The notes: generated by a model from the letters alone, not told the origin. A stretch of 64,000 nt of DNA from Tricholoma matsutake (GCA_026075535.2 AP026545.1:6634001-6698000); one strand, 5' to 3'. Shown: positions 1 through 11,191, numbered from the stretch's first letter. Made by a program: numbers and translations.

Positions 1-1135
1 ATGGAGAGATAGTCGTCAATATGGACAGCTGAAATAATGATGCCAGTATTGGTTTTTTGGTAATAAATGCACAACTTGCAGGCCAGGCACGTAAATCCCC
101 ATTCGATCATCTGGGCATTGAGAGTCTGATTCCAGATGTGGCTGCTTTGTTTCATACTGTACAGGCCACGCTGAAGTTGCCATACCCAGTCTTCCTTCCC
201 AGGCTCTTCAAATCCAATGGGCTGTTGCATGTACTGTACCTCATCCTCAGATAGTAGGCCATACAAGAAAGCGGTCTTCACGTTGATTTGTTGCATGTCC
301 CAACCCAGAGAGGCTGCAATGTGTAAAATGATTCTCCATGATTCCATGTGTGCAGTAGGTGAGGTGGTTTTAGTGCAGTCCTTGCCATAAATTTGTTCAA
401 AACCTTTAAAGACAAGACGTACTTTCCATCTAACTGCTTTTCCTTCTTCATCACACTTAATGTGGAGAACAGGTTTCCCCTTTTGGATGTGTTTCTCAAG
501 AGGAACCTCAGCGCGAGGGATGAGCTTGTAGACCCCCATTTCTTTCAGTGATTTTAGTTTGTCGTGATACCCAGTTTCCCATCTAATTGCATCAGCCGAC
601 GCCTTTGCCTCATCCCATATTTGGGGTTCATCTTCAAATTGAAGTGAATCTGGATCATGATCAGTCATTTCCAAGATCAGGGCAAGAAGCTCATGTGCCT
701 GATCACCAAGATCGAAGTTCCCAAATGCATGGTGGAGATCATTAGCAATATTATTGCTGGTGGCAAGTTCTTTGGGGTGATCAGTGCGCGTTTCAGCCTG
801 TCTAGCTGCTCTCCATTCCCGACAAAGCTCTTTCATGTGAACCGCACTCTCCCTGGATTCCTGCACAGCTGTTTCAGTGCAGGTGACAGTAGGTCCACCA
901 TTTGGATTGCAATCAGTTGGCATTGGAATGTGAGATGATCGTCAAGGGGGTGCAATTACGGGTGGTGTCGTATGTATATCCGGGTGAGTTGTGGGAGTAA
1001 TAGGTTCATCATCATCATCATCAGGTGGTGTGATTATTGGATTTATTGGTCCAACTGAGTCTGTGTCAGGTGTGTTTGTCAGGTCTGATGGTGTATGGCC
1101 TTTGTGACTCTCAATGAAGCAAACATGATAGGAGC
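1..1135 (-). pseudogene. pol: Copia A pol: linker and reverse transcriptase (partial)
   Basis: The minus frame gives copia RT signatures: IKCDEEGKAVRWKVRLVFKG, then VKTAFLYGLLSEDEVQYM, then LQRGLYSMKQS (the usual LYGLKQS). A proline- and aspartate-rich linker (poly-Asp near 1005-1020) precedes them. The frame runs off the window before the YVDD box can be seen clearly. Damage includes at least one TGA in the linker near 950. The enzyme would copy the element RNA in virus-like particles. It is part of copia A and continues from 3741 once element Y is removed. Confidence 0.85.
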
Positions 1136-1617
1136 TAGTGTTTTAAGGTCCGGTTCGGTCCAGTTTTTCGACCCCAAAGTGGGTTAACCGGTCCAGACTG
1201 CAAGCCCAAGTGACATAGACCATAACTGAACTGATAGGACTGGTCCTAATCAGTTCAGTTATGGTCCAGAAAACCAGTTTAAACTGGTTTTCATCCCATT
1301 TTTTCGAGTATTAACTTAATTCTATTATATACTAAATAAAACTAATTACATTTACATGCTGTGAGCAGTTGCTCGCAACCGTGGTGTAAGAAAATGAAAA
1401 TGAAATAGAAAAAAGAAATAGAACTAGAAATAGAAATAGAAAAAAACAAATTAAAAAACAAGAAAACAAGTCCACCCACGAGCAGGGGCTCATGAGGCTG
1501 GACAGCAGTGCTGGGGAAGACACGTCAGTAGAAAACCACCCCTTCATCTCACGTTTCAAGCAAGGGAGGGGCGGGTGTTGCATTGTCGCTGTCTCGTGGT
1601 CCCCATTCATCCTCATT

Positions 1618-1825
1618 GTCATCCCCAATCATTGTCGTCCCCTGCTTGTCGTTCATCATTGTCATTGTCCCCTACTTGTTTGTCATCGACGTTGTCCCCT
1701 ACTCATTTGTCATCGTCATTGTCCCCTACTTGTTTGTCATCATCATTGTCCCCTACTCATTTGTCATTGTCGTTGTCCCCTGCTTGTCATTCATCATCAT
1801 TGTCATTGTCCCCTACTCGTTGATG
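1618..1825. repeat. About 30-bp minisatellite inside element Y
   Basis: About seven imperfect copies of a unit containing TTGTCCCCTACTCATTTGTC. A related, less regular stretch lies at 2865-3050 in the same element. Long open frames here are low-complexity by-products and not genes. Confidence 0.85.
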
Positions 1826-3145
1826 ATACTCAACCCGGGAAAACCACCTAAACTGCCAATGAGGCAATCAATGATATTTGCGACGAGTCAGAGGAAGGTT
1901 GCAAGTCGTTCCAAATGTTTGTGGCCCAACCGATGGAAAGATAACTAGTTGGTACTAGTCGTGAAGGTAGTGCTATGAGAGACGAAGGTGTTTGGTGCTG
2001 TCCGATCGAGTATCAATCAATGAGATCGATGGCGAATGAGTTTATCGTCGATGGTCAATGTGTGAAATCTGGGGACCTTTTGATAGGTCGATAGTATACA
2101 AAGGGTATGGCAAATGGCTATGAAGTGTTGGAAGGGTTGCTAGTGCTAATGATGAGAGGATCGAGGGAGGATCGAGGACACAATGATCGCAGAGGTTTCT
2201 CATCAATCAAGAAAACCCGTGGAGACTTAGATTGTTTTAGAAAGTTGATTGGATGCTTAGAACTGTATACAAGATGATAGGTGAAGACAATTTCTTTTTG
2301 TTTCCAAGTAGATACTACAGAGTTTTATATGTTTTAAAGAAACTTCCTAAAATGGAATGAGAAACATGTGTAGAACATGAGGCAAAAGATATGAGTTAAG
2401 GCACAAGGCCAAAAAGGAGACTGGAATCCAAACAAGAAAGATATATATCATATGATGAAAGAGTAATAAAGGATATAGAACTAAAAAGGGACTGTCCTTT
2501 GTGTATAAACTGCGCTAAGTCTCGCAATAATGCATCCAGTGGGTTCTGTGCGCAATAGGGACTTGGAACAAGGCTGACCTACTATCAGCAGGTTTGAGCA
2601 CGAGTTGGAATACTTCCTGGCACATGATATTCCACCATTTAGATAACGAATGCAGCACCTGATGTCGCTTGCAGTCTCTCGATATCGATTGATAATGCTC
2701 AATGATGTTCAACAATGTTCGATCGCATTCGATACGATGCTCGATCACGTTCGATAGACTTGGTCAGGAGTGGTCGTGCTGCTTCTGGGACCTCGTGCGA
2801 GTTATCCAATGTGATTAGAATGTGGTTGAAACGGTGAATTGGCCTTTGAGCTGAGGAGACAACCTATCATCATCGTTCATCATCATCGTTGTCCTCTGCT
2901 TGGCATTCATTGTCATTGTTGTCCCCTACTCGTTGTTCATCATCATCGTCCTCCACTCATTGTTTGTCATTGTTGTCATCCCCTGGTTGTCATTTGTCAT
3001 TTGTTGTCATCATTGTCCCTCGTTGTCCTCATGTTCATTGTCCTCATCTCCTGCACCCACAGTCCACCCCACAAGCAGTGGCTCGTGAGGCTGGAAGTGG
3101 GTGCTGTGTCATCAGTGTTATAACATGTTATAATATACATAGATT

Positions 3146-3207
3146 CTAAGAAACAAACAAGATAATAATTAGTTACAAATGAAAGGCAAAGAGTAAAAGA
3201 TACTTAC
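3146..3207 (-). other. Intron-like cassette of element Y (62 nt)
   Basis: On the minus strand: GTAAGTATC donor, a TAACTAAT branch-like site, a T-rich tract and a TTTCTTAG acceptor. Just upstream of the donor is a hairpin (3210-3244) with GGGGCACAAACAAC arms. Same layout as the cassettes at 7711, 33922, 49721, 54278, 55556, 55706, 61168 and 61327. Confidence 0.7.
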
Positions 3208-3740
3208 CTGGGGCACAAACAACAACAGATGTTGTTTGTGCCCCAGTTGTGGACAAGGCCGTTGTTGTAGGGAGAGAAACCAAGTTGCAAAACACATTGT
3301 GGCTGGTGGCAATACAGTACAAATAAATGTAAACATATAAACGAAAGATGTAAACACGTCAAAAACGCATAAATGAGAGTACATGTGACCATGCAAACAG
3401 GTGCAAATGGTCAGTGCTATTTAAACAGCTTACTTTTCCCTCTATTCATTTGGGCGTGCCCCAGTTTTTTATCTACAACATATGTAATTAGTATATAAAT
3501 ATATTTATTTGGTACTCTTATAGGGTACATAATCTAAATGTAAAAAGACCAGTTGTAAACCAGTTACAACCAGTCTTATAACGGTCTTCAAATGTTTTCA
3601 AAATGAGTGAACCAGCAACCGAACCACGGTTTCAGTTACTCAATTTTTCAGACAAATTGACCGAACTGCAGCATGGACCGCAGTTCAGTCTGGTTCGGTC
3701 TTTGGTCCTATGGACTGAACCTTCAAACACTAATAGGAGC

Positions 3741-4908
3741 TGTGGACTTTATGGGTGGTATGGTCATAGCATCAGTAAGCTTTGGATTTATGTTCATATC
3801 CGATAAGCACACATTTGATTGATTGTTCAAATATTTTTGGGTTATCTTTTTTAGGGATAAGGACAAATGCCTAACAACCTATTTTGTGCATGTATGAATA
3901 ATCCAGTTTGCATTCATACCATAATTCCCAGGGCATAATTCCACGTAGCAACTGCGTGGTGGTTTTTGCATGTAGGTGGATGGCCATTAGGTAGAGTTTG
4001 TCCCAGAGATATGTAGGTAGCTGTGCATATATACGCATTGTATGTGCCTTCACCATGAGGGTTCTGTGCATACGTTCAACATGTCCAATGTGTGCAGATG
4101 TATGTGGGGCAGTAAACCATTGTTCAGTACCTCGAGATTTGAGCTATGTCTCCATTTGATGTGATTTGAGTTCCCCATTGTCAGTAATGTAAGTTCTGAC
4201 CTTGAGGCCTGTCTCAGCTTTACGAGCTAGCTCCCATGCCTTGAGCTCAGGAAATGAGTCATCCTTATTTCTGAAAGGTATGGACCAAGGAAATGAGGTG
4301 TAGTCATCAATGATATCCATGATATATTCATTTCCAGTGCGCAATCTAACAGCATGTGGGCCTGATAAATCTACCCATACTTTCCCCAGTTTCCTCATTG
4401 CCTTGTGCCCATCCCCTTGCTCACGCTTCTTTGGTACTGGTGTTCTCGTCTGTTTTCCAGGGATGCATGCATCACATTTAGGTGGTCTCGAGATAGAGGA
4501 GACAGACACACCTGTGAGCATTCCCTTTTTGGCCATATCCCATAGGGATTGATAATTTGCATGGCCAAGGCAATGATGCCAGGTTATGAGAGAAGGTGTA
4601 CTGTGGACAGTAAGAGCATGATCAGCGGTAGCTGAATGTAGGGTGAGCGCGTAGAGTTTCTTTATGGGGAGTAGGGGGCCGCATGTGATGAAAGCTCCTG
4701 TGGATTTGTCTGTTATCCAGCAGGACAAGGAGTTGAAATGGGCAATGGTGTTTGAGTCTTCAGTGAGGGAACTGACAGAGATGAGCTGGACACTTGCATT
4801 TGGGATATACAGTGTGTTACATAAGATAATTGATGTGCCACACACCACACATATTTTGATGTCACCGACACCAATGGTGGGAATTGAAGATCCACTAATG
4901 CCTTTCAC
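3741..4908 (-). pseudogene. pol: Copia A integrase
   Basis: From 4908 the minus frame carries the GAG-pre-integrase zinc site (WHHCLGHANY, then CDACIPGK), followed by the catalytic core: WVDLSGPH (first Asp), YITDNGELK (second Asp) and VERMHRTLM (Glu) further on near 4060. The region ends in the linker that continues beyond element Y. A stop after the second Asp box (near 4144) breaks the frame, so it is a pseudogene although all three acidic residues are still present. In a live element this enzyme inserts the cDNA into the genome. Confidence 0.88.
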
Positions 4909-6149
4909 TTAATGGGGTGTAGTTGGGTAGAGGGATAGGAAGTCTGAATGGTCTGGGGAGATGTGAACCAAGGCGCCTGAGTCTACGATGAAGGGGAAAT
5001 CATCTATAGACATCTTGGTGCATGTTGTCTGGTTTAGGGATGCGACTGTGAGTGCAGTCTCAGCAGTTGGGATGGTGTGGGTATTCTAATTGACGGATGT
5101 AACAGGCTCCTCCTCCACTACCATCCAGCCTTCATATTCAATTTCCTTGATAGACGCATTAGGTAGGGGATCATGTGTGATGCCAGCAAATTCAGGCAAT
5201 GGAGAAGGACATGGGAGGGCAGGATCAATTAGTATGGTGAATGCATGTCTGTTAATGTCCTTCATAGTGACAGGCACTTTCAATGTATCACCACCCAGCC
5301 GTTTCTTCTCCAGCATAAGCCTTCGAGCCACTTTGGACTCCTCAATAGTCTTTCCAGTGGCCAGCCATGCTGCCACCTGGCTTGATGCAAAACTCGGTGG
5401 TATGTCCAGTCTTCTTGCAAGTTGGATTGCCACAAAGAAGGGGGGTGTATGTTTTGGGAATCTTAGCATGGGCCATGAGTGCTATGGATGATTTAGTCTC
5501 CATACACTGGTCATTCTCGATCAGAGTCTGTTTGTTTTCTAAAAATTGACGGATATCATGGGAAGTATATGGGGATTTCGGTGTAGAATTTCTGATATCA
5601 TGGGAGATAATGGAGTGGGCATGGGGGAAATGATCACTGAGGGAATTCAAAAGTATTATAGAGCACATAAGATTGGCTGTAATGTCACCCATAGCGAATG
5701 TGCGTAATATGAGGGTGCAAATGTGCTCCACCATTGTGGGAAGTGGAGTGTCCCTCGTGCACTGAATGGCAAGGGCTTGTTGTAACAGCTGCACTTGGCA
5801 AACAGGTCCTTCTTTCCACATGTTGATCCTGGAGTGCCTTCCAGTTGGCGTTGGGTCCCTTTGTCATATCAAGAAAGGGGTGTTCCCCAGTGGCAACGCT
5901 GGACGCCAAGAAAGCGAAGGCCACGTGAGCATTAGCAGCCCAATTAGCAGCAGCACACACTTCAGTGTCAGGTGGAGGTGAGGTGTCCCCAGATACATAT
6001 TCGTAGAGGCCGTTGAGAGAAAGTGCGATGGTGACGTCCTTGCACCACTCTTTGTAGTTAGATTCGAGTTTGTCTAGTTTGACCCCAGAGTACTGGATAG
6101 AGATCCTGATGAGGGGAACCGAGACAGTGGTGTCAGAGGCAGTAGTCAT
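4909..6149 (-). pseudogene. gag: Copia A gag and protease
   Basis: A start at 6147-6149 opens a UBN2-type gag frame that shifts frame around 5800. A CGNPTCKKTGHTTEFC zinc-knuckle-like motif typical of agaricomycete copia gag lies near 5400-5450. After another shift the protease active site VDSGALVHISP appears near 5000. Gag forms the particle shell and protease cuts the polyprotein. At least two frameshifts and several stops mean no product can be made. Confidence 0.82.
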
Positions 6150-6352
6150 TTTCTTCTGGTGTTTAGGATGTGGTGTAGTGACAGGATGGAATTGTAAAAG
6201 CAACAAAGAGATTAGATGTGCACCACAATGGCCACCACAGGGGGAATAAGTCCATGATCCGAGGCAAGATCGTGATCGAAATTCGATCACCCAAATGACG
6301 TCACACATTGAGTGGGTAGGAGTTTCTCTATCGTTGATTCAATGATGGAAAA

Positions 6353-6363
6353 GGCCCATAACC
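6353..6363 (-). other. Copia A primer binding site (half-tRNA type)
   Basis: The minus strand reads GGTTATGGGCC, complementary to the anticodon-loop half of initiator tRNA-Met (GGCCCATAACC). This is the primer arrangement known for Drosophila copia. The same motif is at 22173-22186 and 56077-56090. Confidence 0.75.
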
Positions 6364-6682
6364 TATAGAGAATCAATCCTAGTGTAAACAAGATTAAACT
6401 CAGTCCTTGTATTAGAGACTTGATTATACTGTACCCAGTGTAAACAAGATTAAACTAAGGTACAGTTAGTGAGACATGATAATATCAGGCCTGAGATCAT
6501 ACTCACCTCAGTCCTTGTATTAGAGACTGAGGTGGTAGACCATCTGTCTACTGATATATATACATTGAGACAGACAAAGAGGAGAGATAAGAAAGGTAAC
6601 CTAAGTGTGTTTGTCGCACACATAACAAAGGGGTGCACTAAAAATAGTGCATGCATCAATTGGTGCAGCCGACTCTTCCACA
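6364..6682 (-). repeat. Putative 5' LTR of copia A
   Basis: It sits directly outside the primer site. It holds an internal duplication (GTGTAAACAAGATTAAACT twice, GTCCTTGTATTAGAGACT twice). The outer edge near CTCTTCCACA is a guess, because the second LTR lies outside the window. Confidence 0.5.
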
Positions 6683-7199
6683 TTGGGTAACACACCATTC
6701 ATGGTGTGTCTCTCAACATTCCTTGCCCTCTGGTGGCACAGAGCCTTTACCATCTTCCTCCCTTCCCCCATCAGTCCATCCCCAAGCTACTCAGCAATCT
6801 GACACTTCTATGGGCTCAGTACATTCTATCACTACTGGTAGTGAAGCTGGTCAAAAATTCAAACATGATGCAAGATCTATGAGTGGTATGCAGCCCCCCA
6901 GCTCCAAGTGATCATCAAGAAGTAAGACCAATGTTCTGAACCCTGTTATCATTTTCAGCACTCTTAATTCAACTCTCAACTGCATGGCCAATGTGATGGA
7001 GAGGAGTCTCGATGTAACTGCTGCTATTATTACACATGCTGCTCCCCTTCCGACAGCTCCCACCATCCCTTCTGTTTCCCCCCCTTCTATTGTTACTTCT
7101 CCTATTGAGCTCCAAATCGTCAATACCCTCTCAACCTCTCAGCCCTTTATCCAACCCTTCATCAGCATCCCAACCCTTCATCAGCATCCACATCTCTGA
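6683..7199 (+). pseudogene. Degraded plus-strand reading frame, unrecognised
   Basis: A plus frame from about 6651 to 7199 reads as Ser/Pro/Thr-rich protein with one interruption near 6912, including a well-formed stretch VMERSLDVTAAI near 7000. It looks like a piece of a repeated accessory protein of a DNA transposon, but I cannot name the family. It is bounded by the copia A LTR on the left and element V on the right. Confidence 0.35.
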
Positions 7200-7324
7200 C
7201 AGAAATCCTTAGGGAGTGACACAGGTAACCCCTGGGTAAATTTTGCTGCATCCATACCCATATCTGTTTTACATAAATATGTAATTTAAGCATCTAATTA
7301 CATTAAATTAATATATAGAAAAAG

Positions 7325-7560
7325 AAACACCCCCTCTCACATTTGGAGCAAGAGAGGGGTGCTGCCTGTAGTCACTGAGAATGAAACAAGAAAACCCCCC
7401 TCTCACATTTGGGGTGAGGGAGGGGGGGTGCTGCCTGTAGTTGTCAAGAACAAAATGAGAACTCCCCCCTCTCACATTTGCAGCAAGAGAGGGTGCTGCC
7501 TGTAGTCACTGAGAATGAAACAAGAAACCCCCTCACTTGTGTTTGCAGTGAGAGAGAGAC
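7325..7560. repeat. 75-80 bp GC-rich tandem array in element V
   Basis: About three copies of a unit with CCCCCTCTCACATTTGGAG followed by a G-rich half and GCTGCCTGTAGTCACTGAG. Each unit can fold on itself. The same unit recurs inverted at 50115-50400 in element Z. Confidence 0.85.
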
Positions 7561-7564
7561 TGAG

Positions 7565-7565
<1 letters not shown>

Positions 7566-7605
<40 letters not shown>
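7566..7605. repeat. (TTG)n microsatellite
   Basis: About thirteen uninterrupted TTG triplets. Confidence 0.95.
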
Positions 7606-7710
7606 ATTGTTGCTTGTAGCTCCCTGTTTCCACCCCAAGAGCAGTTGCTTATGGCGGTGGTTGGGGTGCTGTTCTTGCCTGTCATTTTCATCACTGGGTA
7701 GTATCAGAAC

Positions 7711-7776
7711 CTAGAAATAAATATAAAAACATTAGTTAGTTGTGAAAAAACAAGAATGAAAAGAATAAACAGATAC
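7711..7776 (-). other. Intron-like cassette of element V (66 nt)
   Basis: Minus strand: GTATCTG donor, CTAACTAATG branch-like site, TTTCTAG acceptor followed by GTTCTGATACT, matching the GTTCTAATCTACT that follows other cassettes. The sequence upstream of the donor is gypsy gag coding sequence, not the usual hairpin. Confidence 0.65.
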
Positions 7777-8259
7777 CTGTGCAATCTGGTCCTGAATCTC
7801 TTGATTGAGGCCCCATCAGAACTTCACCACAACTGGTAGCCCACTCCCATATCCTGCCATGTCCACCAAATCCTTAAACTCATCAATATAATTGTCCACA
7901 GATCGACGTGCCTGATGGTAAGAGGATAATTCAAGCCATGTCACTGCTCAGTGGCACTTGTTGAAGGGACAAAAGTGGCATACAAACTCTGCTCAAAAGT
8001 CACCCCAAGTGGAGAAAGGTAGAGAACCAAGCTCTTTAGTTTGGCACAGAATATGGTCCACATAGAGATAGGCACATTCAGATTTCATGTATGTGAAGGC
8101 CCAATAAATTCTTGCAGCATCGTCGATGAATTGATGCAACTGGAGACTGGTGTACAACTCACAGGAATCAAGTAATGCATGCCCCTGCACACGCACACCA
8201 TTAAATTCAGTGGGGGGACGGTTTGATCTGGGCACACTGGAGTGGTCAGGGATGCCCAC
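7777..8259 (-). pseudogene. gag: Gypsy B gag, C-terminal half
   Basis: The minus frame has the retrotransposon gag (capsid) pattern: RIYWAFTYMKSECAYLYVDH, a Trp-Asp-x-Phe-like box, ARRSVDNYIDEFKDLVDMAG and VKFWWGLNQEIQDQIAQ. This is the order of the helices in Ty3-type gag. One stop lies near 7970. The frame ends abruptly at the GT of the element V cassette. Confidence 0.75.
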
Positions 8260-8384
8260 TCCAGGGTGGTCACATGATCTAGTAGATATACCTGTAGCTA
8301 GTCACATGTTAGTAGCTCAGCTTGCTATACCATTGCATTCCACGCCTTCGGTGAGGGAGACGCTTGGCACATCTCCATCTTGGT
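8238..8384. repeat. About 147-bp direct repeat flanking the gag-only insert (left copy)
   Basis: Near-identical to about 10487-10842 once nine extra copies of a 24-bp unit are removed from the right copy. The gag reading continues left of the left copy and right of the right copy, so the repeat looks like a duplication made when the segment between was inserted. Confidence 0.7.
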
Positions 8385-10486
8385 GATGAGAGTGATTCTT
8401 GCTTTAACACGCTGTCAGCTGCTTCTCTCAGGCTTTTTTGGGGCTTTTCTCAAGTTATATTGTCTATTCTCGGCTTTTTGTGCTATTCTGAGCTTCTTTG
8501 ATATCTCTGTCACCGTAAAACTGCACCATCCACTGTAAAGCTGTCCATCATCTGCCATAAAACTGTTTAACTGCTCCACCCCATGCCGGGCCCTGGAAAC
8601 ATGAAGAAGTCTTCAAAAAAGAAGACTACAATTACAACTAACTCGGAGTTGAACACTCTGCCTACACAGCCAATGCTCGACTTCTGCAGCTTTCTACAAA
8701 TAGCAGAATACAAGAGCATTGCCCAATTCTGCACCTGGGCCTCCACCACTAGCGATGGCGCGAACCTCAGATTACTCTGGGAATGCGCAATGGATGAAGG
8801 GGAGAAGTTGGAAATAAGGAAGGGGAAGAAGTTGGGAATAAAGGAAGGGATAGAGCAAGGGATGAACCTGGGCCATGAGGAAGGATATCTGGTTGCAAAG
8901 GAAGGATTCGACAGGATAATAGAGGCAGTAAAAACTAAAGGAACCTCGAAAGCATCCAACACCCACGAAATGGCGACACAGACAGACAATGACCAACAAC
9001 AGCAGTCGGCGACTACTCAAACGATGCTCACCACCACTGCCGACACCGCTGCACAAATGACACCCCTCACTGACGAGACCCCCACCAAACCGTCACCGCC
9101 GATGATGCCTGCACAGCCCCCATCAATGTCATCAATGTTGTCAACATTGTCGACAATGGCCACCACAACCCCCTCCACAACCTCAAACCAGCCCAAAACA
9201 CCTCAAAAACGACGGCACACTCTGCCGAGTCGACTCATAGACCCCCAGCAAGATCCCCAGCCCCTCCTCTTGAGCCCTAAGCCTTGTTGTTCCACTGTCA
9301 TGCCACTGACAACGTCAACAGCAACTCTGGTTGCAACCACCTCTAAGATGACAATTAGGGTCTTGTCTCATACCAAAACGATGGCTACCACCCCAGAGAC
9401 CACTCACAAAGCCCTAAACAACACACAGAGCCCATCTACAGCCCAGCAGCCGGAGTTATGCAATGATGAGCAGCTGTGCTCGCCAAAACACAATGTTTGC
9501 TCGATGGAATGACCCTGCCAGCCCAGCGATCCCCAACGATGACCTGTACTACCTCCAAGACCTCTCTGTTCCCCCCAGTCCGTGCCCCTGCCCATTCCGC
9601 ATCTCGAACGATCCAAAATGACTGCCATGTCATCGTCAACATGTCCATCGATGATGGTTGAACCCCTGGCTATGTCCCACCTGGGACCACAAATGGCAGC
9701 TGTAAAACAACGAGATACACTACCTGGCCTGCCAGAACACCTGCAAAACACATCCGAATGACCCTGCTTGCCCCCAAACCCCCCAAAACAAGCTGTCTCG
9801 CTGTCACCCACGTCCTACACCCCTGCCATGTCACTAATGACACTGTCGACACCTGTCGCTGCCCCCCGTTCGCTGCCTCCGCCCCTATTTCCCCCTGCAC
9901 ACCCCTGCACACCTCTGCTCGACCATAAACGAGCCATTTCGCCACCTCCTGTACATTTTGACTGGGCCGAAGATGCCGTGTCATTACCTACTGCCCCAAG
10001 AACCCAACTGCAAGATTTCTCAGCTCTGAGGACAGGCCATACACAGCCATTCGGGACCCTATGACGATGGACTCGATGATGACGACCTCCCCTGCACTAT
10101 TTTCTGTCTCGAAATTTTTCTAGTTTAGCTCTGCCTTCTCTCGTTCCACCTCAACCTTTTATTACTCGACGACATCCCACCGGTATAGGACCAGGAAGAC
10201 CCATCATTACTATTCCTGTTGGAGTAGCACCCGTACTCACCACTCCTGTTCCAAAGCTTGACTGGGATCAAGACCCCCAGCTTGCTGACTTGAGTAAGGC
10301 CCTTCGAGCATTGGGATGGGCACCCCCCTGTTGAGTTTCATCTTATTTCATTCTTTATCTCAACCATAGAATTTTCTGGCTACAAAATTTTTAGATTCTC
10401 ATTTTTTATTATGTTCACATAGTTTTTTTTCTGGTTGTTTTTCTGCTGGGCGACGAGGATGTCACCATCTGGGACATGGGTGGATG
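8385..10486 (+). mobile_element. Gag-only, LINE-like or unclassified retroelement inserted in gypsy B
   Basis: About 2.1 kb holding one plus-strand reading frame (8583-10334), a roughly 200-bp leader and a T/A-rich tail, with no reverse transcriptase. It is flanked by a long direct duplication rather than a short one. No inverted ends or LTRs were seen. Confidence 0.5.
8583..10334 (+). pseudogene. Coiled-coil plus proline-rich gag-like protein
   Basis: The first 309 codons are open from an ATG at 8583. They hold an N-terminal FCTWAS-TTSDGANLRLLWE block, a charged Gly/Glu/Lys helical repeat (KGKKLGIKEGIEQGM), then a long Thr/Pro/Ser-rich tail. After a TGA near 9510 the same kind of sequence goes on with further stops to a conserved-looking end, DWDQDPQLADLSKALRALGW. 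I take this as an RNA-binding ORF1/gag-like protein of a multicopy agaricomycete element. The family assignment is inference. Confidence 0.5.
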
Positions 10487-10490
10487 GAGT

Positions 10491-10730
10491 GGTCAGGGAT
10501 GCCCACTCCAGGGTGGTCAGGGATGCCCACTCCAGGGTGGTCAGGGATGCCCACTCCAGGGTGGTCAGGGATGCCCACTCCAGGGTGGTCAGGGATGCCC
10601 ACTCCAGGGTGGTCAGGGATGCCCACTCCAGGGTGGTCAGGGATGCCCACTCCAGGGTGGTCAGGGATGCCCACTCCAGGGTGGTCAGGGATGCCCACTC
10701 CAGGGTGGTCAGGGATGCCCACTCCAGGGT
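10491..10730. repeat. Ten perfect copies of a 24-bp tandem repeat
   Basis: Exactly 240 bp, unit GGTCAGGGATGCCC plus ACTCCAGGGT. The ten copies look identical, while the paralogous site at 8249 has a single unit. Because 24 is a multiple of 3, all frames stay open and give repetitive peptides that are not evidence of genes. It lies within the gag region of gypsy B. Confidence 0.97.
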
Positions 10731-10771
10731 GGTCACATGATCTAGTAGATATACCTGTAGCTAGTCACATG

Positions 10772-11026
10772 TTAGTAGCTCAGCTTGCTATACCATCGCA
10801 TTCCATGCCTTCGGCGAGGGAGATGCTTGGCATGTCTCCAACACTCCTTAGTGGGTGCATTAGGTGGCACATCACTGTTGGGCGCACTTGGAGTCGCAAT
10901 ATTGGTCATGGAGTTAGTCTGAAGGGTTCTGATGAAGTTTTTGATCATAGATTTAAGCAAATTGATCTGCGCACATATTCTGGTAACATCGCTTTCAAGC
11001 ATGTTGAGGCACTCTGATGTGTCCAT
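10772..11026 (-). pseudogene. gag: Gypsy B gag, N-terminal part
   Basis: The minus frame from an ATG at 11024-11026 begins MDTSECLNMLESDVTRI and reads as a helical gag N-terminus to a stop at 10772. The open frame also extends upstream through the LTR edge at 11192 to 11215, so the LTR end and gag leader are in the same frame. Confidence 0.55.
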
Positions 11027-11191
11027 GGTGCTAGGGGGCACGTTAAGCGAAAATGGTGGTGCACTGAAGGCAGGACTGTTGGGAATGGTGTGTAGGGAGT
11101 CTATGGAGCTTTGGGAAGTGTCGTCCACTCTGTACCTGCCTATCTTGGGCAGTGCATTCGCGATTTCGGGCCTTAGGAGAGAGTTTTCTGC

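Larger units (their letters stand above)
1136..3732 (-). mobile_element. Element Y: non-autonomous hAT-like transposon with 8-bp target duplication
   Basis: The ends are inverted: the left starts TAGTGTTTTAAGGTCCGG, and the right end reads TAGTGTTTGAAGGTTC on the other strand. The 8-bp ATAGGAGC is repeated at 1128-1135 and 3733-3740. TAGTG-type ends with 8-bp duplications fit the hAT superfamily. Subterminal stretches are rich in CCGGTTCGGTCC-like and AACCAGTTTAAACTGGTT-like repeats. No transposase is present. Inside, read on the minus strand, come a hairpin (3210-3244), an intron-like cassette (3146-3207), a palindrome (3072-3083), short CATTGTCC-rich repeats and a second palindrome (1480-1491). 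This core is shared with V, X, Z and W. Confidence 0.88.
1..6682 (-). mobile_element. Copia A: Ty1/copia retrotransposon, 5' part, interrupted
   Basis: Reading the minus strand from about 6682 to 1, I see a putative 5' LTR, a primer site, gag with a zinc-knuckle-like motif, an aspartic protease, an integrase and the start of reverse transcriptase, which is copia order. RNase H and the 3' LTR lie off the left edge. The coding part has several stops and frameshifts, so it is a dead copy. Element Y (1136-3732) sits inside the integrase-RT linker. Removing Y and one copy of its 8-bp duplication restores a continuous reading frame there, which confirms both the insertion and the copia frame. Confidence 0.9.
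7210..7776 (-). mobile_element. Element V: fragment of a Z-like hAT element
   Basis: The left end TAGGGAGTGACACAGGTAAC resembles the TAGGGCACAGCATGGGTA end of element Z. On the minus strand the order is intron-like cassette (7711-7776), palindrome (7639-7650), TTG repeat, GC-rich 75-80 bp repeat array (7325-7560), then the terminus. The hairpin and other terminus are missing. The sequence turns into gypsy gag exactly at the splice-donor GT. Confidence 0.6.

Noticed and set aside
1492..1948. Overlapping frames rich in Cys/His/Pro/Leu
   Set aside because: Translation of the 30-bp minisatellite in element Y; no start context or non-repetitive coding sequence.
10491..10730. CRISPR-like direct repeats
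   Set aside because: Units are contiguous without spacers and the context is eukaryotic.
10380..10745. Several open frames on both strands with perfect peptide repeats
   Set aside because: Produced by the 24-bp tandem array, whose unit is a multiple of three and has no stop in any frame.
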